Positions 1-9,422 are shown, counted from the first letter of the stretch. The stretch is DNA of 63,897 bases from a bacterium (GCA_014802625.1 JAAVBX010000005.1:4238-68134); one strand, 5' to 3'. Notes: generated by a model not told the origin, from the letters alone. Program-made: numbers and translations.

Positions 1-6
1 CCCGAG

Positions 7-38
7 TTTGCATAATTGGAAATTTTTAATTAACTTTG
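7..38 (+). promoter_or_regulatory. Promoter of tRNA-Pro
   Basis: A TTTG element at 7-10 and a TAACTTTG element at 31-38 are separated by 20 nt. This is the Bacteroidota primary sigma pattern (-33 TTTG, -7 TAnnTTTG). The tRNA begins 10 nt downstream. Confidence 0.8.
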
Positions 39-47
39 CATCCGATT

Positions 48-122
48 CGGGGCGTAGCGCAGTCCGGTTAGCGCACCTGCTTTGGGAGCAGGGGGTCGAA
101 GGTTCGAATCCTTTCACCCCGA
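48..122 (+). tRNA. tRNA-Pro (anticodon TGG)
   Basis: A cloverleaf can be drawn by eye. The acceptor strand CGGGGCG pairs with CACCCCG with one mismatch. The anticodon stem CCTGC/GCAGG encloses the loop TTTGGGA, with anticodon TGG at 83-85. The T arm has the TTCGAAT loop at about 109-115. The 3' CCA is not fully encoded (the sequence continues ACA). Confidence 0.95.
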
Positions 123-160
123 CAATGTCCGGCAAACGGACAAAATCTTTCGGCTTGCAC

Positions 161-191
161 TTGCAGGAATCAAATATTTTTCCTACCTTTG
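161..191 (+). promoter_or_regulatory. Promoter of tRNA-Ser
   Basis: TTG at 161-163 and TACCTTTG at 184-191 are spaced by 20 nt, matching the Bacteroidota -33/-7 pattern, upstream of tRNA-Ser. tRNA-Ser therefore has its own promoter and need not be cotranscribed with tRNA-Pro. Confidence 0.75.
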
Positions 192-218
192 CACCCGAAA
201 ACATAAAATAACTCTTCT

Positions 219-306
<88 letters not shown>

Positions 307-340
307 AATAAGCTCGCACTATCATGCGGGCTTATTTCGT
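307..340 (+). terminator. Terminator after tRNA-Ser
   Basis: An 11-bp stem directly follows the tRNA: AATAAGCTCGC at 307-317, an 8-nt loop, and GCGGGCTTATT at 326-336 with one G-T pair. A short T-rich stretch follows. Confidence 0.65.
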
Positions 341-364
341 ATAAACCAACAATACGTCCAACCC

Positions 365-1540
365 ATGGAGAGCCTGACAATAAGAAATATAGGCCCGATA
401 AAATTTGTCGACCTGCAGGATATCCGTAGATTCAATGTATTCATCGGCGAATCAGGTAGCGGTAAAAGCACTATCATGAAGGTGCTCGCAATGATGCGGT
501 GGATTTATAAAATGGCGTGCGTGCGCACTTATTGCAAGAACTCAGGCATCCAGACTCCATTCCGTTTCAGGGCCGACTCCATTCTCGGTGACAACGGTCT
601 CCGGCCATTCTTTGATCATGATTCCGAAGTAGTATATAAAAACGGTTCATATTCAATTATTTATCGCGGCAACAAGCTCATATTCCCTAAAAAGAATGTA
701 GCAAGAGAGGAATTATCATTGCAAAAAATCGCTTATATATCTGATAAGCGCATATTGATCCCGGATCTTGCCTCAGGAAATGTCTCGCTTAGGCACAATA
801 TGTTTTATCTCGATGAGACATACCTGAATTATCAAAAGGCGTTGGATGCCATCCCGACCGCCGATGTGCCTTATTTGGGAGTTAAGATGGCTGTCAGGAA
901 AACTACCGGCGGGGCGCGTGTGTTCGTCAGTGCGATGGACGGTAATCACAATTTCGAGAACCTCCCGTTGCCAAGTGCCTCATCCGGTTTGCAAAGCAGC
1001 GTGGCCCTCCACATGATTACCCGATATTTCTCTCATTACTATAATATCGTGGAGGCTATGAATTCCACAATCGTAAAGTTTCTGGCTGCCGGTGATAATC
1101 TCTCTAAGTTCTCCGCAAGCTTTAATGTCGGAGACTTCCCCAACCAGCGTATCAGTCTCCATCTCGAGGAGCCGGAATTGAGTCTGTTCCCCTCCAATCA
1201 ATGGGGCCTTATGAAGTATCTTGTGACGGAATGTCTTTCAGCTGAAAGGGCGCGTATGGATCTTACGATGGCCACACACAGCCCCTACATACTCACAGCC
1301 CTCAATATCATGATGCTCGCTTATAAAGCAAGCCACGCTGACCCGGCCAAATACGATGAATCAGGGCTCACGTTGCCGATGATTGCTCCGGAAGATGTCT
1401 GCGCATGGAGTGTTGTCGAAGGGAAGTGCGAGAGTCTTCTCAATTCAGAGTTGGGTATGATCGACGGCACACATCTTGACGGCATATCCGATGATTATGA
1501 GCAGATCATAACCATACTTAACGATATTGTCTATGGCTGA
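365..1540 (+). CDS. AAA family ATPase (ABC/OLD-like, AAA_15/AAA_21 type)
   Basis: A 391-residue stand-alone ATPase of the SMC/ABC-like AAA_15/AAA_21 group. The Walker A motif GESGSGKS is at residues 28-35, a signature-like SSGLQS at 206-211, the Walker B region LHLEEPELSLF at about 265-275, and an H-loop-like ATHSPY at 303-308. These are the features used to recognise OLD/AriA-like ATPases, which often work in phage defence or DNA repair with a nuclease or effector partner. No TOPRIM or nuclease domain is visible here. The next small ORF overlaps its stop by 8 nt, so the pair is probably one transcript. It sits directly behind two tRNA genes, a common insertion site. ATP binding is well supported; a defence role is inference. 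Confidence 0.8.
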   Translation: MESLTIRNIGPIKFVDLQDIRRFNVFIGESGSGKSTIMKVLAMMRWIYKMACVRTYCKNSGIQTPFRFRADSILGDNGLRPFFDHDSEVVYKNGSYSIIYRGNKLIFPKKNVAREELSLQKIAYISDKRILIPDLASGNVSLRHNMFYLDETYLNYQKALDAIPTADVPYLGVKMAVRKTTGGARVFVSAMDGNHNFENLPLPSASSGLQSSVALHMITRYFSHYYNIVEAMNSTIVKFLAAGDNLSKFSASFNVGDFPNQRISLHLEEPELSLFPSNQWGLMKYLVTECLSAERARMDLTMATHSPYILTALNIMMLAYKASHADPAKYDESGLTLPMIAPEDVCAWSVVEGKCESLLNSELGMIDGTHLDGISDDYEQIITILNDIVYG

Positions 1541-1715
1541 TTATACGTCGGCAGTCGTTGCCCGGCTTGAAAAGATGGCTTTCCACCCTGTCCAACAATG
1601 GACCGAGCGTGGGACGATTTCGGTTTCGGAGAACGGCAAGACATATCGCGTTGCCTTCAACGGAGAAAATGAATCATTACAGCCGGATGCGGTCCGAAAA
1701 GTGCGTCAAGACTGA
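1533..1715 (+). CDS. Small hypothetical protein, probably frameshifted, paired with the ATPase
   Basis: A 60-residue ORF starting MADYTSAVV at an ATG that overlaps the end of the ATPase gene. I do not recognise a family. The sequence is basic and amphipathic, with no signal peptide or membrane segment. It stops at 1713-1715, but the -1 frame, open from 1673 to a TAA at 1802-1804, continues with a helix-like, charged stretch (RLKLEDARIRFKKLYNIEL at about 1709-1765) that looks like genuine protein. An AAAA run at 1697-1700 lies in the overlap and is a plausible site for an indel or ribosomal slippage. A joined product would be about 90 residues. It could be a helper, antitoxin-like or effector partner of the ATPase; this is not determinable here. 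Confidence 0.5.
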   Translation: MADYTSAVVARLEKMAFHPVQQWTERGTISVSENGKTYRVAFNGENESLQPDAVRKVRQD

Positions 1716-1874
1716 AATTGGAGGATGCACGCATACGTTTCAAGAAACTCTACAACATAGAACTGCGTGTGTTGAAAAACTCACAGCTGGATACACCGAT
1801 ATAAGCCGGGAGTCACCATTCTCATTTCAATCGATACCCTATCCAAACAGGAATAGAGTAGAAGTGGAGTAGGG

Positions 1875-1896
1875 GGTGCGGCGTTTATGGCGCACC
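1875..1896. terminator. Hairpin between the ATPase pair and the DUF1573 operon
   Basis: GGTGCG at about 1876-1881 pairs with CGCACC at about 1891-1896 around a 9-10 nt loop. No T-run follows, so it is only a candidate terminator. Confidence 0.3.
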
Positions 1897-1925
1897 TAAA
1901 TGACCATTTTGTGGATTTTTTGCGT

Positions 1926-1933
1926 TATATTTG
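1926..1933 (+). promoter_or_regulatory. -7 element of the DUF1573 operon
   Basis: TATATTTG matches TAnnTTTG and lies 32 nt before the start codon at 1966. A TTTTG at 1907-1911 could serve as the -33 box, though the spacing (14 nt) is shorter than usual. Confidence 0.6.
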
Positions 1934-1965
1934 TAGTTGAATTTATATAAACAAGCTGTTGGTAT

Positions 1966-2379
1966 ATGAAAAGAATAGCGATTATATTGACTGTGGCCGT
2001 CATGACGGTTGTCTGCGCTATCGGCGCACAGGCCAAGAAACCCAAAGGAGCCGGGGGTGGCGACGCGAAAATCGAATTCGCCGAAAAAACCTTTGACTTC
2101 GGCGTAATCAAGGAGAAAAAGGGCCCCGTCACCCATGAGTTCACCTTCACGAACAACGGCGACGGAAATCTCCTCATCCTTAAGGCGGCCGCCGAATGTG
2201 GCTGCACCCGCCCCGAATATTCCGACAAACCTATCGCTCCCGGCAAATCCGGTAAAATCAAGGTGACCTACAATCCCCTCGGTCGTCCCGGCGGCTTCGA
2301 TAAGGTAGTCACCGTGACTACCAACGGTCAGCCCAGAAAGGTAAGGCTCAAAATCCGTGGAACTGTTGTAAGCGATTGA
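1966..2379 (+). CDS. DUF1573 domain protein, secreted
   Basis: A 137-residue protein with an N-terminal signal peptide (hydrophobic residues 4-20, cleavage near AQA). One DUF1573 domain follows, an immunoglobulin-like beta fold common in Bacteroidota periplasmic and surface proteins. The domain shows the usual FDFGVIKE start, a central CGCTRPEY motif, and the closing PLGRPGGFDKVVTV segment. The molecular function of the family is not established. The next gene is a second, longer DUF1573 protein 9 nt downstream, so the two are very likely cotranscribed. Start chosen at the ATG just before the signal peptide and 32 nt after the -7 element. Confidence 0.85.
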   Translation: MKRIAIILTVAVMTVVCAIGAQAKKPKGAGGGDAKIEFAEKTFDFGVIKEKKGPVTHEFTFTNNGDGNLLILKAAAECGCTRPEYSDKPIAPGKSGKIKVTYNPLGRPGGFDKVVTVTTNGQPRKVRLKIRGTVVSD

Positions 2380-2388
2380 TACTGACCT

Positions 2389-3147
2389 ATGAAGAAATTT
2401 TTAGGCATCGCAATGATGGCCACCGTAATCGGCGTGGCGGTGGCCGGGGGTAAAACCCGACTCCTCACTCCCGAATATGATTTCGGTGTGCTTCAGGAGG
2501 ATCAGGGAGCCGTCACCGGCTCAGCGTTCGTCGTCAACGATGGTCCCGACACCACTTATGTGCGCGATGTCAGACCCAGTTGCGGCTGCACCGGCGCCGA
2601 ATATTCCCGCGAGCCCCTCGCGCCCGGCGACACGACAGAGGTGTGGTTCACTTACAATCCCGTCGGACGCCCCGGCACAATCGGGAAAACCGTGAAAATC
2701 TATATGGGCGACGATGATTCACGACATACCGTCCGACTTCTGGGACGCGTCGTCGGAAGCGAACTCACCCTGCGTCGCAGCTATCCCGTCAACTGCGGGG
2801 AAATGCGCCTTACCGACTCTATCATTGAAGTCGGCCGACTCCCCGAAAACTCCGGCCGACATGCATTCCTGAGAATCATCAACGCCACCGCCGATACCGT
2901 GACCCCGCGTTATGAATGCGACAACCGGGCCGTCGCCGTCGACATCCGTCCGGAACGTCTCGTGCCGGGTGATATCGGCACTTTCGGCATCTACCTCAAC
3001 ACCAAGTTCACCGACACCATCGGCCCAGTGGCAATCCCCCTGCGGGTATGGGCCGACGGCGACACCGCACGCGCAGCCACCCTCAGCATCCGCGCCGTCA
3101 TCGAACCAGAATCCGATGACTCCGGCGAAATCCGCAAACCACTCTGA
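2389..3147 (+). CDS. DUF1573 domain protein, longer paralog
   Basis: A 252-residue secreted protein. The signal peptide covers roughly residues 1-20 (MKKFLGIAMMATVIGVAVAG). A DUF1573 domain at about 25-120 carries CGCTGAEY and NPVGRPGTIGKTV, both closely matching the preceding gene. The remaining half, about 125-245, is a second beta-rich domain without recognisable motifs, possibly a diverged repeat. The tandem arrangement and shared motifs indicate gene duplication. The role is unknown; periplasmic or outer-surface location is inferred from the signal peptide. Confidence 0.82.
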   Translation: MKKFLGIAMMATVIGVAVAGGKTRLLTPEYDFGVLQEDQGAVTGSAFVVNDGPDTTYVRDVRPSCGCTGAEYSREPLAPGDTTEVWFTYNPVGRPGTIGKTVKIYMGDDDSRHTVRLLGRVVGSELTLRRSYPVNCGEMRLTDSIIEVGRLPENSGRHAFLRIINATADTVTPRYECDNRAVAVDIRPERLVPGDIGTFGIYLNTKFTDTIGPVAIPLRVWADGDTARAATLSIRAVIEPESDDSGEIRKPL

Positions 3148-3202
3148 GCTGCCCGGCCCACCATGCAAATTATACCTGAAACCTAATACCCGTTCACGAT
3201 CA

Positions 3203-4303
3203 ATGGAACATCCTGAAAACGATCAAGCATATAAGGGACTGACCGTCAACAGCGGCGTCTCAAGCCAACCGACGGTCAATCCCTACCGTCAGGTGAAGAA
3301 GCGTCGCCAGCTCGGCGTAAGCGACTATGTCGAGGGGATACTCAAGGGGGATGTCAGCATCCTCGGAAGAGCGGTGACTCTCGTGGAGTCAACCGCCGAC
3401 GCCCATCAGGCTATCGCCCAGGAAGTCATCGAGAAATGCCTTCCCTATTCGGGAAATAGCCGCCGCATCGGAATCACCGGTGTCCCGGGAGCCGGCAAAT
3501 CGACATCAATAGATGTCTTCGGTCTGCACGTCCTACGGCAGGGACACAAACTCGCCGTCCTCGCCATCGACCCGAGCTCGGAGCGAACCCACGGTTCCAT
3601 TCTCGGCGACAAGACGAGAATGGAGAAACTCTCGGTGCAGAAGGATGCGTTCATCCGTCCCAGCCCCTCGGCCGGCTCCCTCGGGGGTGTGGCCCGGAAG
3701 ACAAGGGAGACAATCGTGCTTTGCGAGGCCGCAGGCTACGACCGGATCTTTGTCGAAACCGTCGGGGTAGGGCAGAGCGAAACCGCTGTCCACTCCATGG
3801 TTGACTTCTTCCTCCTCATCCAACTCGCCGGCACCGGCGACGAACTCCAGGGTATCAAGCGCGGCATCATGGAGATGGCCGACGGCATCGCTATCAATAA
3901 ATGCGACGGCGACAACGTCGACCGTGCCAAGCTTGCCGCCGCTCAGTTCCGTAACGCTCTGCACCTCTTCCCGCCGACACCCTCGAAATGGCGTCCCGAA
4001 GTGGTGACATACAGCGGCTACTATGAACTCGACATCGATAAGGTCTGGGATATGATCGACCGATACTTCGAGTATGTCGACAAAACCGGCTATTTCGAGC
4101 GCAAGCGCCAGGAACAGGAGAAATACTGGATGATCGAAACCATCGATGAGCAGCTGCGTTCGAAATTCTACAATACCCCGGAGGTGGCGGCCCTGCTTGA
4201 GCAGAAGGAAATCCGAGTGCTCAATAATGAGCAAAGCTCCTTCACCGCCGCAAAGGATGTCCTCGACTTCTACTTCTCCCGGCTGCGCGAAATCGACGCG
4301 TGA
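3203..4303 (+). CDS. meaB: MeaB/ArgK-type GTPase, methylmalonyl-CoA mutase chaperone
   Basis: A 366-residue G3E-family GTPase. In the known family it protects and reloads methylmalonyl-CoA mutase with adenosylcobalamin. The P-loop GVPGAGKS is at residues 93-100, followed by the DPSSERTHGSILGDKTRM segment, ETVGVGQSE (the Mg/GTP switch region) and NKCDGDN as the base-recognition motif. The length is normal for the family. The reading frame is open further upstream to 2912, but that part overlaps the DUF1573 gene and has no protein character, so the ATG at 3203 is preferred. The mutase itself is not in the window. The gene sits 55 nt after a DUF1573 gene and 70 nt before an acyl-CoA ligase. Confidence 0.93.
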   Translation: MEHPENDQAYKGLTVNSGVSSQPTVNPYRQVKKRRQLGVSDYVEGILKGDVSILGRAVTLVESTADAHQAIAQEVIEKCLPYSGNSRRIGITGVPGAGKSTSIDVFGLHVLRQGHKLAVLAIDPSSERTHGSILGDKTRMEKLSVQKDAFIRPSPSAGSLGGVARKTRETIVLCEAAGYDRIFVETVGVGQSETAVHSMVDFFLLIQLAGTGDELQGIKRGIMEMADGIAINKCDGDNVDRAKLAAAQFRNALHLFPPTPSKWRPEVVTYSGYYELDIDKVWDMIDRYFEYVDKTGYFERKRQEQEKYWMIETIDEQLRSKFYNTPEVAALLEQKEIRVLNNEQSSFTAAKDVLDFYFSRLREIDA

Positions 4304-4373
4304 TTCCCGACCGGCTATTTCAACTATGCCGTTGTAATAGCTCGTTAACATGATAATTTAAAGAGATTCAGAT

Positions 4374-6194
4374 ATGAAAGCGAACAGATTGATTGAGACT
4401 ATTGAGCGAAGGGCCAAGGAAAAACCCGAACATGAGGCCTACCGCTTTTGCTGGCGCAAGGATGGTGAATGGCTCCCCACGACAAGGCGTGAGTTCGTCA
4501 GCCAGACGGAGACAGCCGGCAGAGCCCTTGCCCGCCTCGGCCTGCTCGAAAAGGACACGATAGCGATCTGTTCGCCAAACACGCCGCAGATTCTAATCAC
4601 AGAGTTCGGCGCGTTCCGCAACCGCATCGCCGTCATCCCCGTCTACAGCTCCAGCTCACAGCAGCAGTTCGATTATATCGTCAACGACGGCGGTGCGAAA
4701 ATAATCTTCGTCGGGGATAAGCATCAATATCCCCTTGCCTACGACTACTGGAAGAGAAACCCGGATAAACTCCGCCACATCGTCATCTTCAAAAATGACG
4801 GCATCTCTATAGCTGACGACGACACCGTCTCCATGACATGGGACGACTTCGTCAGACTCGGCATGGAGGCCGACGAGCAGACCCGTCATGAGGTGGAGGA
4901 GCGCACCGCCCGCGCGCTACCGGAGGACATGGCGACCCTTATCTACACATCCGGCACAACCGGGGAACCGAAGGGCGTCTGCATCACCCACTCCAACTAC
5001 GACGCCACAATGCGTATGCACGAGGAGCTGCTGACGGCCATCAACGACTCCGATGTCAGCATGGCGTTCCTCCCGATGAGCCATATCCTGGAGAAAGCCT
5101 GGTGCTTCTTCTGCCTGTATAGGGGTGTGACGATTGCAGTCAACTATGACCCGCGTGTGATTCAGGACACAATCAAGGAGGTACACCCCAACCTCATGTG
5201 CTGTGTCCCCCGTTTCTGGGAAAAGGTCTACGCCGGCGTAAAGCAGAAAATCGCAGGCATGTCGAAGACGCAACGCCTGATGGTCAGTCGCGCAATCAGG
5301 GTCGGCTATCACCGCAACCTGAATTATGTGCGACTCGGAGCCAAACCCCCGCGTTTGCTTGAGGCCGAATATAAATTCTGGGACAAACGTATATTCTCCA
5401 AGCTTAAGCATGCCATCGGCATCCCCAACCCCAACTTCTTCCCGACCGCCGGCGCCCCGCTATCGGAGCGCATATGCGAGTTCATGCGGGCAGTCGGAAT
5501 CGATGTCATAATCGGCTACGGACTCTCCGAGACCACCGCCACCGTCAGCTGTTTCCGTCCGACGGGATATAAGATCGGCACCGTTGGCCATCCTCTCCCG
5601 GATGTCCTCGTGAAGATTTCAGAGGAGGGGGAGATTCTCGTCAAGGGTCCCTCCGTCACCCCCGGATACTACAACAATCCCAAGGCTAACGCCGAGGCCT
5701 TCACCGAGGATGGCTTCTTCCGCACCGGCGATGCCGGCTATCTCACCGAAGATGGCGCCATCGTGCTGACCGAGCGCGTGAAAGACCTCTTCAAAACCTC
5801 CAACGGCAAATATATAGCCCCGCAGATGCTTGAGAGCCGACTGGCGGAGAACAAATTCATCGACGAGGCAGCCGTCATAGGCGACCAACGCAAATATGTC
5901 ACCGCCCTGATCGTCCCCAACATCTCCCAGCTCCGCGCCTGGTGTGCGTCAAAGGGTATATCCGTCGACGATACCGAGACCATGCTCCGCGACCAACGCG
6001 TCTACGACCATATGATGGCGGAGATAAACGGTGTGCAGCGTGATGTGGCGTCATACGAGAAAATCAAGAAAATCTATCTTCTGGCCCATCACTTCTCAAT
6101 CATGAACGGTGAGGTGACAAACACTATGAAGGTGCGCCGCCCGGTCGTGGCCAAACGGTATGCCAAGGAGATTGAATCGATGTATGAGGAATGA
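4374..6194 (+). CDS. Long-chain fatty acid-CoA ligase (AMP-forming)
   Basis: A 606-residue ANL-superfamily enzyme that activates fatty acids to acyl-CoA through an acyl-adenylate. The AMP-binding motif YTSGTTGEPKG is near residue 190. MAFLPMSHILEK, GYGLSETTA (A5-like) and the hinge region FRTGDAGYLTEDGAIVLTERVKDLFKTSNGKYIAP (A7/A8) follow in order. This pattern is typical of the FadD15-like long-chain branch. No membrane segment is seen. The stop codon overlaps the start of the next gene by 4 nt (ATGA), so translation may be coupled. In an anaerobe without evident beta-oxidation nearby, it probably recycles exogenous or membrane-derived fatty acids. Confidence 0.92.
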   Translation: MKANRLIETIERRAKEKPEHEAYRFCWRKDGEWLPTTRREFVSQTETAGRALARLGLLEKDTIAICSPNTPQILITEFGAFRNRIAVIPVYSSSSQQQFDYIVNDGGAKIIFVGDKHQYPLAYDYWKRNPDKLRHIVIFKNDGISIADDDTVSMTWDDFVRLGMEADEQTRHEVEERTARALPEDMATLIYTSGTTGEPKGVCITHSNYDATMRMHEELLTAINDSDVSMAFLPMSHILEKAWCFFCLYRGVTIAVNYDPRVIQDTIKEVHPNLMCCVPRFWEKVYAGVKQKIAGMSKTQRLMVSRAIRVGYHRNLNYVRLGAKPPRLLEAEYKFWDKRIFSKLKHAIGIPNPNFFPTAGAPLSERICEFMRAVGIDVIIGYGLSETTATVSCFRPTGYKIGTVGHPLPDVLVKISEEGEILVKGPSVTPGYYNNPKANAEAFTEDGFFRTGDAGYLTEDGAIVLTERVKDLFKTSNGKYIAPQMLESRLAENKFIDEAAVIGDQRKYVTALIVPNISQLRAWCASKGISVDDTETMLRDQRVYDHMMAEINGVQRDVASYEKIKKIYLLAHHFSIMNGEVTNTMKVRRPVVAKRYAKEIESMYEE

Positions 6195-7270
6195 CGCCGA
6201 ATCGCCTTATCAACGTAATGAATATGGAAAGACATATCATCGACAGCGGCGCCACATTGCGTGAGGCATTCCGGCGGCTCAACGACCTCTCCGGTGGCAA
6301 CATGACCCTCTTCGTCATCGATGACGCCGGCCGGCTCGTCGGTTCACTGACCGACGGCGATCTCCGACGCGCTGTCATCGCCGATGCCACGCTCGACCGC
6401 AGTGTCGGAAGTATCTGCCATCGCGGATGCGTCACCGTCGCTCCCGGCGAGAGCCGCTATGCGGGAATACGCCGGGCACGTCAACGCCGAGTGGCTCTCT
6501 TGCCCGTCCTCGATCAGTCGGGAAAGATAATCGACCTCATCGATCTCACCCTCCTTAAAACCTCGCTTCCGCTCGATGCTGTCCTTATGGCCGGTGGCAA
6601 GGGAGAGCGGCTGCGTCCGCTGACCCTCGATTGCCCGAAACCGCTCCTCGAAGTCGGCGGAAAACCGATAATCGACTATAATATCGAAGAGCTGCGCGCC
6701 AACGGGGTGGTGAATATATTCGTCACCGTCAATTACCTCAAGGAGAAGATTATCGCCCATTTCGACGAGATGGAGCGGCAACATGGAATAAAGGTGGAAT
6801 GCGTGGAGGAGCCGCGCCGGCTCGGCACCATGGGGAGCCTCGCCCTTGTCAAAGGCCTCAGGGAGGACAACCTCATAGTCATGAATTCCGATCTCCTGAC
6901 CACGCTCAACTATGAGGAGATGTTCATCCGCCATATCGAGAGCGGAGCCGCGATGACAGTGGCCGCCATCCCCTACACCGTCTCCGTCCCGTTCGCTATC
7001 CTGCGCCATGAAGGGCGCCGCATCACCGGCTTGACCGAAAAACCGACCTACAACTATTTCGCCAACGCCGGCGTTTATATGATGCGCAGGGACGTGGCTG
7101 ACAGTATTCCCGAAGGGGAATATCTCGATGCCCCGGATCTTATCGAGCAGCTGATAGCACGGGGGGAGATTGTCGAGTATTACCCTCTTGAAGGGACATG
7201 GATCGACATCGGCAGCCCTGATGATTACCGCTATGCCAACGAACTGATGCGCGCCAAATCAAAAATATAA
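6191..7270 (+). CDS. CBS-domain nucleotidyltransferase (sugar-1-phosphate guanylyl-/nucleotidyltransferase)
   Basis: A 359-residue protein. The N-terminal part (about 10-125) holds paired CBS motifs ([21 protein letters not shown] and a second, weaker one). The C-terminal part (about 130-355) is an NTP-transferase with the signature [26 protein letters not shown], and a VMNSDLLT metal site. The same architecture occurs in PtmE-type enzymes that make GDP- or CDP-sugars for surface glycans, so it likely activates a sugar-1-phosphate. The substrate cannot be read from the sequence. The first ATG overlaps the acyl-CoA ligase stop; a second in-frame ATG about 10 codons later (MNMERHII) is an alternative start. 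Confidence 0.85.
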   Translation: MTPNRLINVMNMERHIIDSGATLREAFRRLNDLSGGNMTLFVIDDAGRLVGSLTDGDLRRAVIADATLDRSVGSICHRGCVTVAPGESRYAGIRRARQRRVALLPVLDQSGKIIDLIDLTLLKTSLPLDAVLMAGGKGERLRPLTLDCPKPLLEVGGKPIIDYNIEELRANGVVNIFVTVNYLKEKIIAHFDEMERQHGIKVECVEEPRRLGTMGSLALVKGLREDNLIVMNSDLLTTLNYEEMFIRHIESGAAMTVAAIPYTVSVPFAILRHEGRRITGLTEKPTYNYFANAGVYMMRRDVADSIPEGEYLDAPDLIEQLIARGEIVEYYPLEGTWIDIGSPDDYRYANELMRAKSKI

Positions 7271-7275
7271 TCAAG

Positions 7276-8445
7276 ATGGCAGACTCAAATTTCATAGATT
7301 ACGTCAAGATACTTTGTCGCTCGGGTAAAGGTGGTGCCGGCAGCCGGCATTATCACAGAGCCAAATATGTGCCTAAAGGTGGACCCGACGGCGGCGACGG
7401 CGGTCGCGGCGGTCATATCATCCTTAAGGGCAACCGCAACATGTGGACGCTCCTGCATCTGCGCTATCAGCGGCATATATTCGCCACCGACGGCCAATCC
7501 GGAGGCGCAGGCCGCTCATTCGGAAAGGATGGTGAAGACCGCGTTATCGAAGTGCCCATCGGCACGACCGTATTCGATGCCGAAACCGGCGAATTTCTCT
7601 GTGAAATCACTCAGGATGGTGAGGAAATCAAGCTCCTGCGCGGTGGAAAGGGTGGTCTCGGCAACTGCCATTTCGCCACATCCACCAACCGCGCCCCGCG
7701 ATATGCCCAGCCAGGCCAGCCGGCTATAGAGAAAGCCGTAGTGCTTGAGCTCAAGCTCCTCGGCGACGTGGGTCTCGTCGGATTCCCCAACGCCGGCAAG
7801 TCGACCCTCCTCTCATCCTTGAGCGCGGCCAAGCCGAAGATCGCCGATTATCCCTTCACCACGATGGAGCCGCAGCTCGGTATCGTCAGCTATCGTGGCG
7901 ACAAATCTTTCGTCATGGCTGATATCCCCGGCATCATCGAGGGGGCCAGCGAAGGTAAAGGGCTCGGCCTGAGATTCCTGCGCCACATCGAGCGCAACGC
8001 GGTGTTGCTCTTTATGGTGCCCGCAGACAGCGACGACATCAAACGCGACTATGAGATCCTGCTCAAGGAGGTAAAGGAATTCAATCCCGAACTTGCCGAC
8101 AAGAGCCGTGTGCTCGCCATATCCAAATGCGATATGCTCGACGACGAACTGCGTGAGGAAATTGCAAAGGAATTGCCCGAGGGTGTCCCGACGGTCTTTA
8201 TCTCGGCTGTCACGGGTCAGGGCCTTACCGAACTCAAAGACCTCCTCTGGCGCGAGATAAATTCAGAGGAAAATCTCGCTACGGGCACAATCACCCATCG
8301 TCCCCTCGACCGCCGTCATCGTGTCGAAGAGGAGGATGAATTCATCTTCGAGCAGGAGGATATTCCTGACGATGAATGGATGCCTCAGACCGACGAGGAA
8401 TGGAACGAAGAGTTCTGGGATGAGGAGGATAGCGTAAACGGATAA
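7276..8445 (+). CDS. obgE: Obg family GTPase (CgtA)
   Basis: A 389-residue ribosome-assembly and stress GTPase. The glycine-rich OBG domain occupies residues 1-160 ([32 protein letters not shown]). The G domain has G1 GFPNAGKST near 168-176, switch/G2 [12 protein letters not shown]3 DIPGIIEGA, and G4 SKCD. The C-terminus is strongly acidic (residues about 350-389, many D/E), as is common in Bacteroidota Obg. The gene starts 5 nt after the nucleotidyltransferase, so it is in the same operon. In this phylum obg is often next to adk or hpt, so this neighbourhood is slightly different. Confidence 0.97.
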   Translation: MADSNFIDYVKILCRSGKGGAGSRHYHRAKYVPKGGPDGGDGGRGGHIILKGNRNMWTLLHLRYQRHIFATDGQSGGAGRSFGKDGEDRVIEVPIGTTVFDAETGEFLCEITQDGEEIKLLRGGKGGLGNCHFATSTNRAPRYAQPGQPAIEKAVVLELKLLGDVGLVGFPNAGKSTLLSSLSAAKPKIADYPFTTMEPQLGIVSYRGDKSFVMADIPGIIEGASEGKGLGLRFLRHIERNAVLLFMVPADSDDIKRDYEILLKEVKEFNPELADKSRVLAISKCDMLDDELREEIAKELPEGVPTVFISAVTGQGLTELKDLLWREINSEENLATGTITHRPLDRRHRVEEEDEFIFEQEDIPDDEWMPQTDEEWNEEFWDEEDSVNG

Positions 8446-8504
8446 TCCTTAAGTAAGCATAACTGATTTAGACAACTTGCTTACACTGGTCAAATTAAGA
8501 TTTC

Positions 8505-9329
8505 ATGAAGGAAGGCCCGCTGAAAATCAATCTTAGGGAAATAATGAATAAAAGGCTCGGCACCCGCTCAAAACTCGTGCCGGCCTTTCTGTTGCACGGA
8601 CTTGAGCGACTCGTCAGACAGGAGGAACTTAACCATATCCTGGAAGTGGCTTATCCCGCCGAGGGAAGCGCGTTCTCCCGGAAGGTGCTGGAGGAACTCG
8701 GAATCACGCTCGATGTGCGCGGTCTCGAAAATCTTCCCTCCGGCGAGGCCTTTGAATTCGTCAGCAACCATCCGCTCGGCGGACTCGACGGCATAGCCCT
8801 CGTCGGTATCCTCGGCGGTAAATATGGTGATGAAAATATCCGAGTGCTCGTCAACGATATGCTGATGAATGTCGAGCCGCTCAGGAAAGTCTTCCTCCCG
8901 GTCAACAAGTATGGCAGCCAGGGCCGTGAAGCGGCGCGCGCGATAGGGGAGGCCTACGCCTCGGGCAAACAGATTGTGATGTTCCCCGCCGGCCTTGTCT
9001 CGCGCCGGCAACCCGACGGATCCATACGCGACCTCACGTGGCAGAAAAGCTGCGTGGTTAAGGCCCTTGAGTCGGGGCGGCGTATGGTGCCTGTCCATTT
9101 CGAGGGATTGAACTCCAATAAATTCTATAATCTTGCTTACTGGCGTAAAAAACTCGGTATAGGAATCAATCTCGAACAAGCTCTCCTCCCTTCGGAACTC
9201 TGCGCGTCAAAAGGCGCTTCTTACCGTGTCACGTTCGGCCCACCGGTCGATCCCGCCGTGTACAGGGAAAAGGGGAAATCCCCCGCCGTGATCGCCGAGA
9301 TGCTCCGCCGATACCTCTATAAACTCTGA
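8505..9329 (+). CDS. Acyltransferase, PlsC/putative-hemolysin-like
   Basis: A 274-residue glycerolipid or aminolipid acyltransferase-like protein. The catalytic motif appears as NHPLGGLD (H-x5-D) at about residues 88-95, in place of the usual NH-x4-D. The FPEGT block is FPAGLVSR at about 161-168. Both changes are shared by the putative-hemolysin/OlsB-related acyltransferase branch that transfers acyl groups to amino acids or lysolipids. No clear membrane segment is visible. It follows obg by 59 nt and ends the long operon. A role in membrane lipid synthesis (for example glycine or serine lipids) is inference; the acyl acceptor is unknown. Confidence 0.75.
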   Translation: MKEGPLKINLREIMNKRLGTRSKLVPAFLLHGLERLVRQEELNHILEVAYPAEGSAFSRKVLEELGITLDVRGLENLPSGEAFEFVSNHPLGGLDGIALVGILGGKYGDENIRVLVNDMLMNVEPLRKVFLPVNKYGSQGREAARAIGEAYASGKQIVMFPAGLVSRRQPDGSIRDLTWQKSCVVKALESGRRMVPVHFEGLNSNKFYNLAYWRKKLGIGINLEQALLPSELCASKGASYRVTFGPPVDPAVYREKGKSPAVIAEMLRRYLYKL

Positions 9330-9422
9330 TAATGACCCGCACCCCATTTCTGAAAAGGGGGAATATTGGTGCGTAGATGGAGATTTTGGGTTGAATGTGA
9401 GTGTGTGTTGGATTTTTTTATG

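Noticed and set aside
1558..1872. 104-codon ORF overlapping the small gene after the ATPase
   Set aside because: It has no protein-like composition, and the alternative frames give a better small protein and its continuation.
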